Source of the DNA: Lacunisphaera sp.
Lineage (GTDB): Bacteria; Verrucomicrobiota; Verrucomicrobiia; Opitutales; Opitutaceae
NCBI GenBank assembly: GCA_029945445.1
Contig: JAQSCO010000060.1
Location: 434,001-498,000, forward strand
DNA: 64,000 nucleotides
Reading direction: 5' to 3'
Made by a program: the position numbers and the translations under genes. Shown one piece after another: positions 9,630 to 21,064 of the stretch (the first letter of the stretch is position 1; each line of letters starts with the position of its first letter). The notes beneath the pieces were generated by a model. It was given only the letters and a program-made list of their open reading frames with translations, did not search any database and was not told the origin of the DNA.

Positions 9630-11012
9630 TCAGATGAGCTTGATGCGCAGCACGGCCGTCTCGCCGCCGCGGCTGACGAGCAGGACCATCTCCGGCCGTT
9701 TCACGTCGGCCTCGATGGCGGACAGCTTGGCCAGGGCCTGCGCATAGGTTTTGATTTCCTCGCCGTCGATGTCCTTCACCCAGTCATCGGGCCGGAGACC
9801 GGCGGTGGCGACGGCGCTGCCCGGCTTCACGAACTGGACCATGACACCCTTTTGCTCGGTCGTCATCGCCCGGTGCATGATGCCGTCGCCATAGAGAAAC
9901 TCGCGCACGGTGAAGCCGAGCCGCTCGAGGTAGTGCCGGTCGGCCTCGCGCGCGAGCTTGGGTTCGTCGCCGAGCTTCACCTTGATCTCCTGCCGCTCGG
10001 TGCCGCGCAGGATGGCGAGCGCGAGTGTGTCGCCCGGCCGGTGCTTCAGGATTTGCTGGCCGAAATAACCCACGACGACACGGTCGGGCTTGAGGCGTGG
10101 CAACGGCTGGCCGTCGACCGCGAACACAATGTCGCGCTCCCGGAGGCCGGCCTGGGCGGCGGGGCTGCCGTCCATGATGTCGCTGAGCACGACGCCGGAC
10201 TGGTTCTCCAGCTTGAGCAATTTCGCCACCTCGGGGTCCATCGGCTGCAGCCCGTAGGCACCGAACCACGCGATGGGCCGGCCGGTCACGGACTGCGGCA
10301 CGCGGCCGAGGTTCGGCAGCACCTCGTCGGCCAGCAGCACGACGCTGCTCTCCTCGACGTTGATCAGCAGGATCGGGTTGCCGTGCTGGTTGCGCGAGAA
10401 AATGAGGAAGTTTTGTCCGAATGAGGTCTGAGCCAGGCCCGCGAACTGGCCGGCGGCATTGAAGACCGGCAGGCCGGGGCTCGCGACCTCAGCGCCGAGG
10501 ATGGCGGTCTTCTGCGGCAGCTTCATGACGGTGGCGACGCGCGAGCTGAGGAAATACGGCGTGAAATCCTCGTCGCGGTTGCGCAGGCCAATGCCCCACA
10601 GCTCGTCGCTGAGCGCGGGGTCGCCGGTGATGGCCGGATATTGCGTGATCGGAACGAGACTGGACCGGAGCCTCTCCTCCACGCGCAGGAAATGCCAGCC
10701 GGTGAAAGGGTCCTGGCCGAGGTATGCGGCGTTGAAGGACTCGGTGCTGCCCGGGCGGTAGACCTTGAAGTCCTTGAGCTGCGCCGGCGGGATCCCCGGC
10801 AGGATGGCGGCCGACGGCAGGATGATCGTGCCCTGGGTGTCCACCACCGTGCCCATCACGGTCACGGGCTGACGCTCGATCTCCGCCTGGACGAAAAACT
10901 CCACCGCCACGACGGACTTGAGCCGGTCATTGAAAAGTTCCGGCAGCGGGGCCGCGGCGGCGGCCACGGCCAGCAAGAAAGCGCAAAGGAAGGGACGGCG
11001 GAAAATTCTCAT
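9630..11012 (-). CDS. PDZ-containing pseudoprotease (inactive DegP-like paralogue)
   Basis: 460 residues with a signal peptide (about 1-21), a trypsin-like fold region (about 30-235) and two PDZ domains (about 250-355 and 370-455). It follows the layout of the protease encoded just upstream, but none of the catalytic triad positions is kept. The His motif TNAHVV reads LPSAAI (near residue 68), the Asp motif TDLALL reads TGWHFL (near 105), and the Ser motif GNSGGP reads SPGLPV (near 180). It therefore cannot be a serine protease and is more likely a periplasmic chaperone, adaptor or inhibitor working with its active neighbour. Its ATG overlaps the stop of that gene (ATGA), implying coupled translation and possibly a hetero-oligomer. 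Confidence 0.88.
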   Translation of the reverse strand: MRIFRRPFLCAFLLAVAAAAAPLPELFNDRLKSVVAVEFFVQAEIERQPVTVMGTVVDTQGTIILPSAAILPGIPPAQLKDFKVYRPGSTESFNAAYLGQDPFTGWHFLRVEERLRSSLVPITQYPAITGDPALSDELWGIGLRNRDEDFTPYFLSSRVATVMKLPQKTAILGAEVASPGLPVFNAAGQFAGLAQTSFGQNFLIFSRNQHGNPILLINVEESSVVLLADEVLPNLGRVPQSVTGRPIAWFGAYGLQPMDPEVAKLLKLENQSGVVLSDIMDGSPAAQAGLRERDIVFAVDGQPLPRLKPDRVVVGYFGQQILKHRPGDTLALAILRGTERQEIKVKLGDEPKLAREADRHYLERLGFTVREFLYGDGIMHRAMTTEQKGVMVQFVKPGSAVATAGLRPDDWVKDIDGEEIKTYAQALAKLSAIEADVKRPEMVLLVSRGGETAVLRIKLI

Positions 11013-12364
11013 GGCTTGATCACGTAGAGGGAAATGCGGCGGTTGCGCTGGGCCTCGACCAACTGCGGCTCGGGCTTGGCCTCGTAGGCTTCATAGACAT
11101 TTTTTAGCTTGGCGAGTTCCGTGATCGGCTCGCTGCCGACCTTGGTGATGATGTCGCCGCGCGCGAGTCCGGACTCGGCGGCCGGGTAGCCCGGCTGGGC
11201 GCCGAGCACGATGACCCCGGAAGCGTCGAGCAACTGGTTCTCCCGGGCGAAGGCGCGGGTAACCTTGCGGACGCTCAGGCCCCATTTCTCGAACGCCCAT
11301 TCCTCGCCCACCCGGCTCTCGAGCTTCTCGGTCTGCACCGTGAACGCGACCGTCTGCGCGCCGCGCTTCACCTCAAGGGCCGCCTTGGCGCCGACCGGCA
11401 GGCTGGCGATGGCCTGCTGGATGGGCGGCAGTTGCTCGGGGAAGCGCCCGTCCACCTTGCGACCGTCGAGCGTGAGCAGCACGTCGCCGGCGCGGAGGCC
11501 GGCCTTGGCCGCGGGCGAACCGGGGTCGACGCGGTTGATGAGCATGCCGGTGTTGCTCGCCAGGGCGTAGAAGCGCTCGAGGTCCTGCAGCACGCCCGGC
11601 ACGAGGCCGATGTAGCTGCGCGTGATCGCGCCATCCTTCACGAGCGCGGCCGCGACCCTGCGCGCGACGTTGGCCGGGATGGCGAAGCCGAGGTTCTCCG
11701 CGCCGATGTAGGCGCGCGAGTTGATGCCGATGACCTTGCCGTCCTCGGTCACGAGCGGGCCGCCGCTGTTGCCGGGGTTGATGGCCGCGTCGGTCTGGAG
11801 CCAGGTGTTGAACGCGCCGGTCTCGTAGCCGTTCACGCCGCCGCTGTCCTCAAAGTAGCGGTCGTTGTTCGAAATGATGCCGCGCGTCACGGTGCGCGTG
11901 AGACCGTGCGGCGTGCCGACGGCATAGACGGTCTGGCCGGCGTAGAGCTCGGCCGAGTCGCCAAAGCTGGCCGCGGCGAAGGTGAGCCCGCGCGCCTTGA
12001 GCGCCACGGTGTCGAGCCGCAGCAGCGCGAGGTCGGTCCAGTGATCCCAGCCGACGAGCACGGCGCCGACCCGCTCCAGGTTGGCGAGGGTCACGGAGAC
12101 CTCGACGGCCTGCGGGCTCACGACATGCGCGTTGGTCAGGATCAGGCCGTCCTCGGAAATGATCACGCCCGAGCCGATGCCGCCGCTGAAGCGCTTGGCG
12201 CCGTCGGCGAATTCGATCTCGCGCACGTCGATGCGGACGACCGCCTCGAGCACCCGGTTGAAGCCGCGGCTCAGGCCCGCGCCGGCGGCCTGGGCGAGCA
12301 GCACCAAGCCGAGAGCGGCGAGGCCCAGACGGCGGATGATTGACGGTGAGGGGGAATGTCTCAA
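11009..12364 (-). CDS. DegP/HtrA-like periplasmic serine protease with two PDZ domains
   Basis: 451 residues if started at the TTG at 12364. No in-frame ATG precedes the signal peptide (residues about 10-30), so TTG is the best start. The trypsin-like domain has an intact triad: His80 in LTNAHVV, Asp111 in TDLALL and Ser200 in NPGNSGGPL. Two PDZ domains follow (about 255-345 and 360-445), the second ending in a short tail. Expected role is quality control of envelope proteins. It heads the operon that continues to opgH. Its start is only 21 bp from the divergent leuS ATG, so its promoter must lie inside the leuS coding sequence or overlap it. Confidence 0.9.
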   Translation of the reverse strand: MRHSPSPSIIRRLGLAALGLVLLAQAAGAGLSRGFNRVLEAVVRIDVREIEFADGAKRFSGGIGSGVIISEDGLILTNAHVVSPQAVEVSVTLANLERVGAVLVGWDHWTDLALLRLDTVALKARGLTFAAASFGDSAELYAGQTVYAVGTPHGLTRTVTRGIISNNDRYFEDSGGVNGYETGAFNTWLQTDAAINPGNSGGPLVTEDGKVIGINSRAYIGAENLGFAIPANVARRVAAALVKDGAITRSYIGLVPGVLQDLERFYALASNTGMLINRVDPGSPAAKAGLRAGDVLLTLDGRKVDGRFPEQLPPIQQAIASLPVGAKAALEVKRGAQTVAFTVQTEKLESRVGEEWAFEKWGLSVRKVTRAFARENQLLDASGVIVLGAQPGYPAAESGLARGDIITKVGSEPITELAKLKNVYEAYEAKPEPQLVEAQRNRRISLYVIKP

Positions 12365-12385
12365 TGTGGCGGGTTTTAACAATCG

Positions 12386-14950
<2,565 letters not shown>

Positions 14951-14985
14951 GCTGTATTAAAGATTAACAAATCCGAGATTTCTAC

Positions 14986-15022
14986 TTGATATAGGGGCTA
15001 TTACCTATCTTTATATAGGTAA
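14986..15022 (+). promoter_or_regulatory. A+T-rich stretch with perfect 8-bp inverted repeat before the export genes
   Basis: The leuS to FecR gap is strikingly A+T-rich. It holds TTGATA at 14986-14991 and a perfect inverted repeat TTACCTAT (15001-15008) / ATAGGTAA (15015-15022) with a 6-nt loop. No T-run follows, so it does not look like a terminator. A promoter with an operator-like palindrome for the downstream export operon is the best guess, though the spacing between TTGATA and the TATAT run is longer than ideal. Confidence 0.35.
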
Positions 15023-15075
15023 TAACAGCGTAATTCACATCACCGCCCATCTCTGATACTCACATACCAATCGCC

Positions 15076-16041
15076 ATGAAAACAATCTCCTCCCGCTTGC
15101 TCATCGTATGTGCAGCCGCGTTGGTGGTGCTGGCGCCGAGCCTGCAAGCGCAGCGGCAGCTCGGCAAAAAGAAAGGACCGACCAGCAAGCTTTACGTCGC
15201 CGAAGCAAAGGGCGAAAGCCAGATCACGACCAACGATAAGGTCTATACGTCACGGCAGGCTACGGCGTTCGATGCCCCGGGGACCGTCATCCAGACCGGG
15301 CCGGATTCGAGCAACGCCATCGTCTATTCGAACGGCACCGGGATGTTCATCGACCAGAACACCCGCGTGGAGATCGATCGCTTTGTGCAGGAACCCTTCA
15401 AGCCCGAACGCAATGGCCGCGCCGATGCTCCGGTGGAGCCTTCCGTTTCGCAGAGCGACGTGTTCGTCGCCCGCGGTGCCGTCGGTGTGTGCACCAGCCA
15501 ACTCGTTTCCGGCAGCACCATGAGCTACGCCACGCCGCAAGGCTCGGTCAACATCCGCGGAGGCAAGGTCTCCATTGCGACCGACGTCAATGCGACGACC
15601 ATCGATCTACTTGAGGGCGACATCACCGTGCGCGGCGGCGGCAAGGACATCGGCGGCCAAATCCTCCGCTCCGGTGAGCGGGCCGTCATCCGCCCCGGTC
15701 CGGTTGGCCAGCCTCCCAGCATCACCATCACCCAGATTCCTCCGGAAGCGCGCAAGGTCGTGGATGAGCGCGTGGCCAGCGCCTGCAACGCCAAGAAGAC
15801 CGTCACGTTCGAGGTGATCGAGCAGAAGGCGAACCAGGGCTTGGATGCACCTCCGCCTGAAGTCGCGGCCGCCGTTCCCACCAGCACGGGCACCACGACG
15901 GACTCCGGCACCACCACCCCCACGGAGGGAGGAACGACCACCGATCCGGAACCCACCCAGGAGATCGTGGCCAAGCCGACCGTCCCCGCGACTCTGCCAA
16001 CCAACGTCGTCATCAGCGCCGACCGGCTGCCCGGCAAGTGA
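15076..16041 (+). CDS. FecR-domain exported protein
   Basis: 321 residues with a signal peptide (about 1-25, ending LQAQ). Residues about 40-215 show the FecR-type repeating beta pattern (GTVIQTGPDSSNAIVYSNGTGMFID, then GSVNIRGGKV, DLLEGDITV, LRSGERAVI written here as separated motifs). The C-terminal third is low-complexity, rich in Thr, Pro and Ala (about 275-305). Such proteins in Verrucomicrobia often sit beside polysaccharide export genes. There is no FecI sigma factor or FecA receptor here, so a transmembrane signalling role like that of E. coli FecR is not supported. First gene of a four-gene plus-strand set. Confidence 0.75.
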   Translation: MKTISSRLLIVCAAALVVLAPSLQAQRQLGKKKGPTSKLYVAEAKGESQITTNDKVYTSRQATAFDAPGTVIQTGPDSSNAIVYSNGTGMFIDQNTRVEIDRFVQEPFKPERNGRADAPVEPSVSQSDVFVARGAVGVCTSQLVSGSTMSYATPQGSVNIRGGKVSIATDVNATTIDLLEGDITVRGGGKDIGGQILRSGERAVIRPGPVGQPPSITITQIPPEARKVVDERVASACNAKKTVTFEVIEQKANQGLDAPPPEVAAAVPTSTGTTTDSGTTTPTEGGTTTDPEPTQEIVAKPTVPATLPTNVVISADRLPGK

Positions 16042-16064
16042 GACCGAATGCCTGACCGACCGCT

Positions 16065-17201
16065 GTGATTCACCGCCGCCACATCCGCACCTGCCTTCTC
16101 GCCATCATCACCCTTGGTCTGGCCCAAACGCCCGCGCGCGCCCTCCTGAACATTGACGGCGCCCGCAACCAGGTCTTCGTGTTCGGCAGCGTCACTTTCG
16201 CCTACAGCTCGAATATTTTTTCCGAGTCAACCGGCCGCGGCGACTCCAGCATGAGCGCCCAGGCCGGGGTTGAACTTAAGCGCCACGCCGGGATCATCTC
16301 CGTCGACTCCACCTTCAAGGTCGATTACCAGCGCTTCGGCAGTTACACGTCCGAGAACTCCCTCAACCCGAGTTTCTACATCGAGTTCAACAAGACCACC
16401 GGCCGCACCACCGGCGCCTTTACGATCAATGCCTTCCGCGAGAGCCGCTCGGACAGCTCGGTCAACGTGCGCACAAGCTCCTGGAATTTCCCGCTCGGCC
16501 TCAACCTCAAGTATCCGATCAACGACAAGTTCTATCTGACCTCCAACACCTCCTACTTGCAGCGTCGTTACACGGACAACGCGGCCCTCGCGAACCTGAC
16601 CGATTACTCCGAGGGCATCGACCTGTTCTACGTCTACACCTCCAAGCTGGATCTGATCGGCGGCTACCGCATCCGCGTCTCCCGGACCTCGTTTGGCAAC
16701 GACACGACCGACCATTGGTTCAATGTCGGCGCCACGGGCGGCCTACTCGCCAAGCTCAACGGCAGTGTGCGCCTCGGCTACCAAATCCGCGCGGTGGCCG
16801 GCGCCGCCGCGGAGAACTTCACCCATTTCAATGCCCTCGCGGCCCTCAACTGGCCCATGACCCGCAAGCTGGCCCTGTCCGGCCAGGTCAGCCGCGACTT
16901 CAACACCATCGCCACCGGCGCCTCGGTCGACTCGACCAGCCTCGCCCTGCGCGCGAACTACACTTACAGCCGCAAGCTGGGGCTGGACACCGGCGTGGCC
17001 TGGGGCCGCAATGATTTCCTCGGCCGCAACCAGACACCGCGCACGGACACCTTCTTCAGCTGGGATGTCGGCGCCCACTACCGGTTCAACGAGCACCTCA
17101 ATGTCGGCGCCAGTTATACTTGGTTCCGCAACTGGTCCTCCCTGAGCTTCTCGAACTTTGAGCGCCAGGGCTTCTCCCTGGATGTTGCCAGCCGCTACTG
17201 A
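16065..17201 (+). CDS. Outer-membrane beta-barrel protein of the export locus
   Basis: 378 residues starting at a GTG (16065), with a signal peptide (residues about 10-26, ending ARA). The rest is made of alternating hydrophobic/polar strands with aromatic girdles and short turns and ends in an aromatic-rich last strand (LDVASRY), the pattern of a barrel inserted by the BAM machinery. It resembles the EpsL-type barrels found with Wza/Wzc-like genes. The inferred role is an outer-membrane pore for polysaccharide. It is set 23 bp after the FecR gene and 12 bp before the Wza-like gene. Confidence 0.72.
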   Translation: MIHRRHIRTCLLAIITLGLAQTPARALLNIDGARNQVFVFGSVTFAYSSNIFSESTGRGDSSMSAQAGVELKRHAGIISVDSTFKVDYQRFGSYTSENSLNPSFYIEFNKTTGRTTGAFTINAFRESRSDSSVNVRTSSWNFPLGLNLKYPINDKFYLTSNTSYLQRRYTDNAALANLTDYSEGIDLFYVYTSKLDLIGGYRIRVSRTSFGNDTTDHWFNVGATGGLLAKLNGSVRLGYQIRAVAGAAAENFTHFNALAALNWPMTRKLALSGQVSRDFNTIATGASVDSTSLALRANYTYSRKLGLDTGVAWGRNDFLGRNQTPRTDTFFSWDVGAHYRFNEHLNVGASYTWFRNWSSLSFSNFERQGFSLDVASRY

Positions 17202-17213
17202 CTCCGCCCTGCC

Positions 17214-17834
17214 ATGAAAACTGCCCGTCTCGCCCTCGCCCTCCTCGTTTCCCTGCTGGCCTGCGGTCTGCCGGCCGTGCACGCCGAGAGCACCGCGATC
17301 AAGAACGAGAAGAAAAACTACGTGCACACCCTTGCCCTCGCCGATCGCCTGCGCATCGCCGTCTATCAGGAGGAAGACCTCGTCACCCTGACCCGCATCG
17401 ACGCCCGCGGTCGCATCAACCTGCCGCTGCTCGGCGAGGTCACCATCGGGGGCATGACCATCGTCGAGGCCCAGGCGGCCATCGAGAACGCCTACAAAGA
17501 GGGCCGCTTCCTCCGGAATCCCCAGGTCACGATCAACGTCGAGGAGTATGCCCAGCGGGAGGTCTCCATCTCGGGACAGATCCGCAACTCCGGCCGTTAC
17601 AGCCTGCCGCCCGAGTCCACCTACACCGTCGTCGAGCTGGTCACCAAGGCCGGCGGCATCACCGACATCGGCAAGGGCTCGGCGGTTTCCGTCACGCGCA
17701 CCCTGCCCGATGGGACGAGGAAAGTCTTCACTATTGATGTCGATAGCATCATTAAGGGCAAAAAGGACAACAAGTCGGAGGATTTTCTGCTCCAAGCCGG
17801 CGACAATGTCTACGTGCCAGAACGCCTGATCTGA
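17214..17834 (+). CDS. Polysaccharide biosynthesis/export protein (Wza-like)
   Basis: 206 residues. The signal sequence ends in LLAC (Cys17), a plausible lipobox, so this may be an outer-membrane lipoprotein. It contains the Poly_export domain (LADRLRIAVYQEEDL, then GRINLPLLGEVTIGGMT) followed by one SLBB domain (VSISGQIRNSGRY and VVELVTKAGGIT, given here as short motifs). It is shorter than E. coli Wza (379 residues), having one SLBB domain and no C-terminal amphipathic helix. It should form the periplasmic part of the export channel together with the barrel gene before it and the autokinase after it (10 bp). Confidence 0.9.
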   Translation: MKTARLALALLVSLLACGLPAVHAESTAIKNEKKNYVHTLALADRLRIAVYQEEDLVTLTRIDARGRINLPLLGEVTIGGMTIVEAQAAIENAYKEGRFLRNPQVTINVEEYAQREVSISGQIRNSGRYSLPPESTYTVVELVTKAGGITDIGKGSAVSVTRTLPDGTRKVFTIDVDSIIKGKKDNKSEDFLLQAGDNVYVPERLI

Positions 17835-17843
17835 TTTCAACCA

Positions 17844-20024
17844 ATGTCCGCTCCCGACGTCCTCCCCACCACCGCGCCCGCGAGGCCCTCCGGGCCCTCG
17901 CTGCACGGCAATGACAATCAGGTCATCGAGCGTCGCTCGCTCCGTGACTACTATGTCATTCTCCGGGAGCGCCTCTGGATCGCCTTGCCCGTGGCCCTGC
18001 TCGTCGCCCTTTCCTGGGGCTATTACCAGGCGCAGGAAATCCCGATGTATTCCAGCATGGCCACCATGCAGTTCGAGCGCGCCGAGCGCGTCGTGCTCAA
18101 CGAGCAGGTCGTGGACACCTCCGTCCGCTCCGACATCGACCTCAATACCTACCTCCAGATCCTCAACAGCGGCCGCCTGCGGACGATGATCGCCCAGTCC
18201 CTGACCCCCGACGAGGTGAAAATCCTCCAGCGCCCCTACCTCAAGGACCTCGCCCCGGGCGTCAATCCCCCGTCCGTCTCCGGTCTGATCGGCAGCGCCG
18301 CCATCGCGTCCATCCGCAACAGCTTCCTCATCAGCATCACCGTCACCAACCGCGACCCCGAGGGCGCCGCGCTCATCGCCAACCGCTACGTCGAGCAGTT
18401 CATGCGCTACCTCATCGAGTATTCCGGCGGCAAGAACGAGGTCGCCGTCGACTACCTCCGCACCCGCGGCGAGGAACTCCGCAAGGAATCCGAGGCCGCC
18501 GAGAGCCGCCTCCAGGAATACCGCCGCAAGCACAACCTCGTGTCGCTCGACAACAGCTACAACATCATCGGCGACCGGCTCAAGACCATCAACACCTCCC
18601 TCACCGGCGCCCGCCTCGGCCGCCTCGATATCGAGACCCTGCTCGGCCAGATCGAGCGGATGCAGAAGTCCGGCGGCAGCCTCCTCGAGATCGGCTACAT
18701 CTCCGCCTACGGCAACATCGCCGTGCTCAAGACCCAGCTCGCCGAGCTGAACAAGCAGCAGTCCCTCCTCAGCGAGCGCTACCTCGAGCGGCACCCGAAG
18801 ATGATCGACCTCGCCAACTCCATCGACGTCGTCAGCGCGCAGATCACCCACAACATCGCGCAATCCATCGCCGACCTGCGCACGCAATACGTCAAGCTCC
18901 AGGAGACCGAGGCCAGCTACCAGCGCGAATACAACGAGGCCGAGAAGGACCAGCTCCGCCTTGGCGAGCTCTCCGTCGAGTTCAAGAGCCTCGAGAACCA
19001 GGCCCAGGTCGCGAAGAGCAACTACATCTCGATCCTTGACCGCCTCAACCAGGCCACCACCTCCAAGAACCTCGAGAACATCCCCGTCAAGCCCCTCGAC
19101 CGCGCCCTGCCCTCCGGCGCGCCCTACACGCCCAACATCCGCAATATCGTCAAGACCAGTCTCGCCTTCGGCCTGCTCGTCTTCGCCGGCGTCGCCGTCG
19201 GCCTCAGCTTCATCGACGACCGCGTGAAAAGCGCCTGGGACGTCGAGGGCTTCATCGGCGCCCATCTGCTCGGCATCATCCCCGAGCTCAATGACGTGCC
19301 CGACACCGAGAAGCACTCCCTCGTCAACAGCAACAAGACCTCCCCCGGTTCCGAGGCCTTCCTCAGCGTCTACAGCGCGGTCAAGATCCAGTCGAAGCTC
19401 GACTTCCCGAAGTCCATCCTCGTCACCAGCACCATCCCGGGCGAGGGCAAGACGATGATCAGCTGCAACCTCGCGGCCTCCTTCGCCCGCCACGGCAAGC
19501 GCGTGCTCCTCATCGACTGCGACATGCGCCGCCCGATGTTGCACCGCCACTTCAAGCTGACCAACGAGGTCGGCCTCATCGCCTGGTTCGAGGGCGGCGC
19601 CGTCATCCCCGCGGACCCGTTCACCGACGCGTCCCTCGGCCTCGTCAAGGTCGACGAGAACCTCTACCTGCTCCGCTCCGGCGGCCGCTCCAAGAGCCCG
19701 ACCGAACTGCTCGAGAAGCCCATCTTCGGCCAGTTCCTTCAGGCCATGAAGCAGCACTTCGACCTCGTCGTCGTCGATTCCCCGCCGATGGGCGCCGTCA
19801 CCGACTCGCTGCTCATCGCCGAGAACACCGACGAGGTCATCTACGTCTGCCGCTTCAATCGCGCCTTCCGCAAACACATCCGGCTCTACATCCGCCAGCT
19901 CAAGGAGAGCAAAAACGAGCTGCTCGGCATCGTGCTCAACGGCCTCTCCGCGCGGCGCATCGAGTATTACAGCAATTACCGCTACTATCGCAGCTACAAG
20001 AAATACTACGGCTCGCAGTCGTGA
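17844..20024 (+). CDS. Wzc-like polysaccharide co-polymerase with tyrosine autokinase domain
   Basis: 726 residues. N-terminal Wzz chain-length domain with its first membrane helix at about 45-65, a long periplasmic coiled-coil region (about 200-400), a second helix at about 430-455, and a C-terminal BY-kinase domain. The kinase has Walker A STIPGEGKTM, Walker A' LLIDCDMRRP and Walker B VVVDSPPMGA. The last 21 residues hold eight tyrosines, the autophosphorylation cluster. It controls chain length and export of an exopolysaccharide. No glycosyltransferases, flippase or polymerase are next to it, so those are elsewhere in the genome. Confidence 0.94.
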   Translation: MSAPDVLPTTAPARPSGPSLHGNDNQVIERRSLRDYYVILRERLWIALPVALLVALSWGYYQAQEIPMYSSMATMQFERAERVVLNEQVVDTSVRSDIDLNTYLQILNSGRLRTMIAQSLTPDEVKILQRPYLKDLAPGVNPPSVSGLIGSAAIASIRNSFLISITVTNRDPEGAALIANRYVEQFMRYLIEYSGGKNEVAVDYLRTRGEELRKESEAAESRLQEYRRKHNLVSLDNSYNIIGDRLKTINTSLTGARLGRLDIETLLGQIERMQKSGGSLLEIGYISAYGNIAVLKTQLAELNKQQSLLSERYLERHPKMIDLANSIDVVSAQITHNIAQSIADLRTQYVKLQETEASYQREYNEAEKDQLRLGELSVEFKSLENQAQVAKSNYISILDRLNQATTSKNLENIPVKPLDRALPSGAPYTPNIRNIVKTSLAFGLLVFAGVAVGLSFIDDRVKSAWDVEGFIGAHLLGIIPELNDVPDTEKHSLVNSNKTSPGSEAFLSVYSAVKIQSKLDFPKSILVTSTIPGEGKTMISCNLAASFARHGKRVLLIDCDMRRPMLHRHFKLTNEVGLIAWFEGGAVIPADPFTDASLGLVKVDENLYLLRSGGRSKSPTELLEKPIFGQFLQAMKQHFDLVVVDSPPMGAVTDSLLIAENTDEVIYVCRFNRAFRKHIRLYIRQLKESKNELLGIVLNGLSARRIEYYSNYRYYRSYKKYYGSQS

Positions 20025-20106
20025 GAATGGGACCGCGGGGCACCGGACGACGGACCGCTGTCCCCTTGGAGCGGCGGCCAGCAGACGCAGTCCGGTATTG
20101 TCGTCC

Positions 20107-20129
20107 CGTAGTCCGTAGTCCGTAGTCCG
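20107..20129. repeat. Tandem 7-bp repeat (CGTAGTC x3)
   Basis: Three perfect copies of CGTAGTC at 20107-20113, 20114-20120 and 20121-20127, followed by CG, in the 117-bp gap between the autokinase gene and lpxI. The rest of the gap holds no gene. Simple slippage repeat; copy number may vary between strains. Confidence 0.85.
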
Positions 20130-20141
20130 GTGGTCGCCTAT

Positions 20142-20981
20142 ATGCCCTCCACCTTCCTCCCCGGAAATTTTGACGCCAAGCGCCCGATCGTCCTGATCGC
20201 GGGCCGCGGGGCCTATCCCAGCCTGACCGCCGCCGCCATCCGTCGCGCCGGCGTGCCGCTGCGGCTCATCGCCATGGACGACGAGACCAGCGCCGAACTC
20301 GTGGCCAGTTTTCCTGACGCCGAGCGCATCACGCTCAACGTCGGCCAAGTCGGCAAGATGCTGACCGCCCTCAAGGACTTCGGTGCTGGCTACGCCCTGA
20401 TGGCCGGCCAGGTGAAACCCAAGCGCCTCTTCCACGGCCTCACGCCCGACCTTAAGGCCGCCTCGCTCCTCTTTTCCCTCAAGCGCCGCAATGCCGAGAC
20501 CATCTTCGGCGCCATCGCCGCCGAGATCGAGAAGATCGGCGTCACCCTGCTCGATGCCCGGGCCTTCATCGACGACCAACTCGCCACGCCCGGCCCGATG
20601 ACCGGCCAGAAGCTCGGCATCGACCGGGAATACCTCGACCACGGCATCCACATCGCCCGCGAGATCGCCCGGCTCGACATCGGCCAGGGCTGCGTCGTGC
20701 GCAAGGGCACCGTGCTCGCCGTCGAGGCCTTCGAGGGCACCGACGACATGCTCCGCCGCGCCGGCCACTTCAAGACGGACGAGACCCTCTTCGTGAAGAC
20801 CGTGAAGGCCCAGCAGGACTTCCGCTTCGACGTGCCCGTCTTCGGCCTGCGCACGCTCGAGACCATGCACACCGCCGGCCTCGGCGCCGCCGCGCTCGAG
20901 GCGGGCAAGGTCATCGTCCTGGAAAAACCCGCGGTCATCCAGCAGGCCAAGGACTGGGGCATCACCCTCCACGGCTTCTGA
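20142..20981 (+). CDS. lpxI: UDP-2,3-diacylglucosamine pyrophosphatase LpxI
   Basis: Hydrolyses UDP-2,3-diacylglucosamine to lipid X in lipid A synthesis, replacing LpxH in many phyla. 279 residues from the ATG at 20142 (a GTG 12 bp earlier is possible). Family motifs are IAGRGAYP at the N-terminus, VGQVGKM, MAGQVKP, then VLAVEAFEGTDDMLRRAG and QDFRFDVPVFGLRTLE in the C-terminal catalytic domain. Its presence implies an outer membrane with lipid A. It is alone on its strand between the tandem repeat and the nuclease gene. Confidence 0.93.
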   Translation: MPSTFLPGNFDAKRPIVLIAGRGAYPSLTAAAIRRAGVPLRLIAMDDETSAELVASFPDAERITLNVGQVGKMLTALKDFGAGYALMAGQVKPKRLFHGLTPDLKAASLLFSLKRRNAETIFGAIAAEIEKIGVTLLDARAFIDDQLATPGPMTGQKLGIDREYLDHGIHIAREIARLDIGQGCVVRKGTVLAVEAFEGTDDMLRRAGHFKTDETLFVKTVKAQQDFRFDVPVFGLRTLETMHTAGLGAAALEAGKVIVLEKPAVIQQAKDWGITLHGF

Positions 20982-21064
20982 GGCTTTGACGGCGGGGTGC
21001 CCTCACCCCGCGGCAGACCGCCCGCAAACTTGCACTTTTCTTCCGTCCGCCCACCTTTCCCTCC

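Noticed and set aside
15001..15022. Transcription terminator after leuS
   Set aside because: The palindrome is A+T-rich and lacks a T-run on the plus strand, so I listed it as a possible regulatory site instead.
16743..20972. 1409-codon open frame on the minus strand across the export genes and lpxI
   Set aside because: It runs antisense to five recognisable genes and has no domain; the long Val/Leu/Asp/Gly-rich text is a codon-bias artefact.
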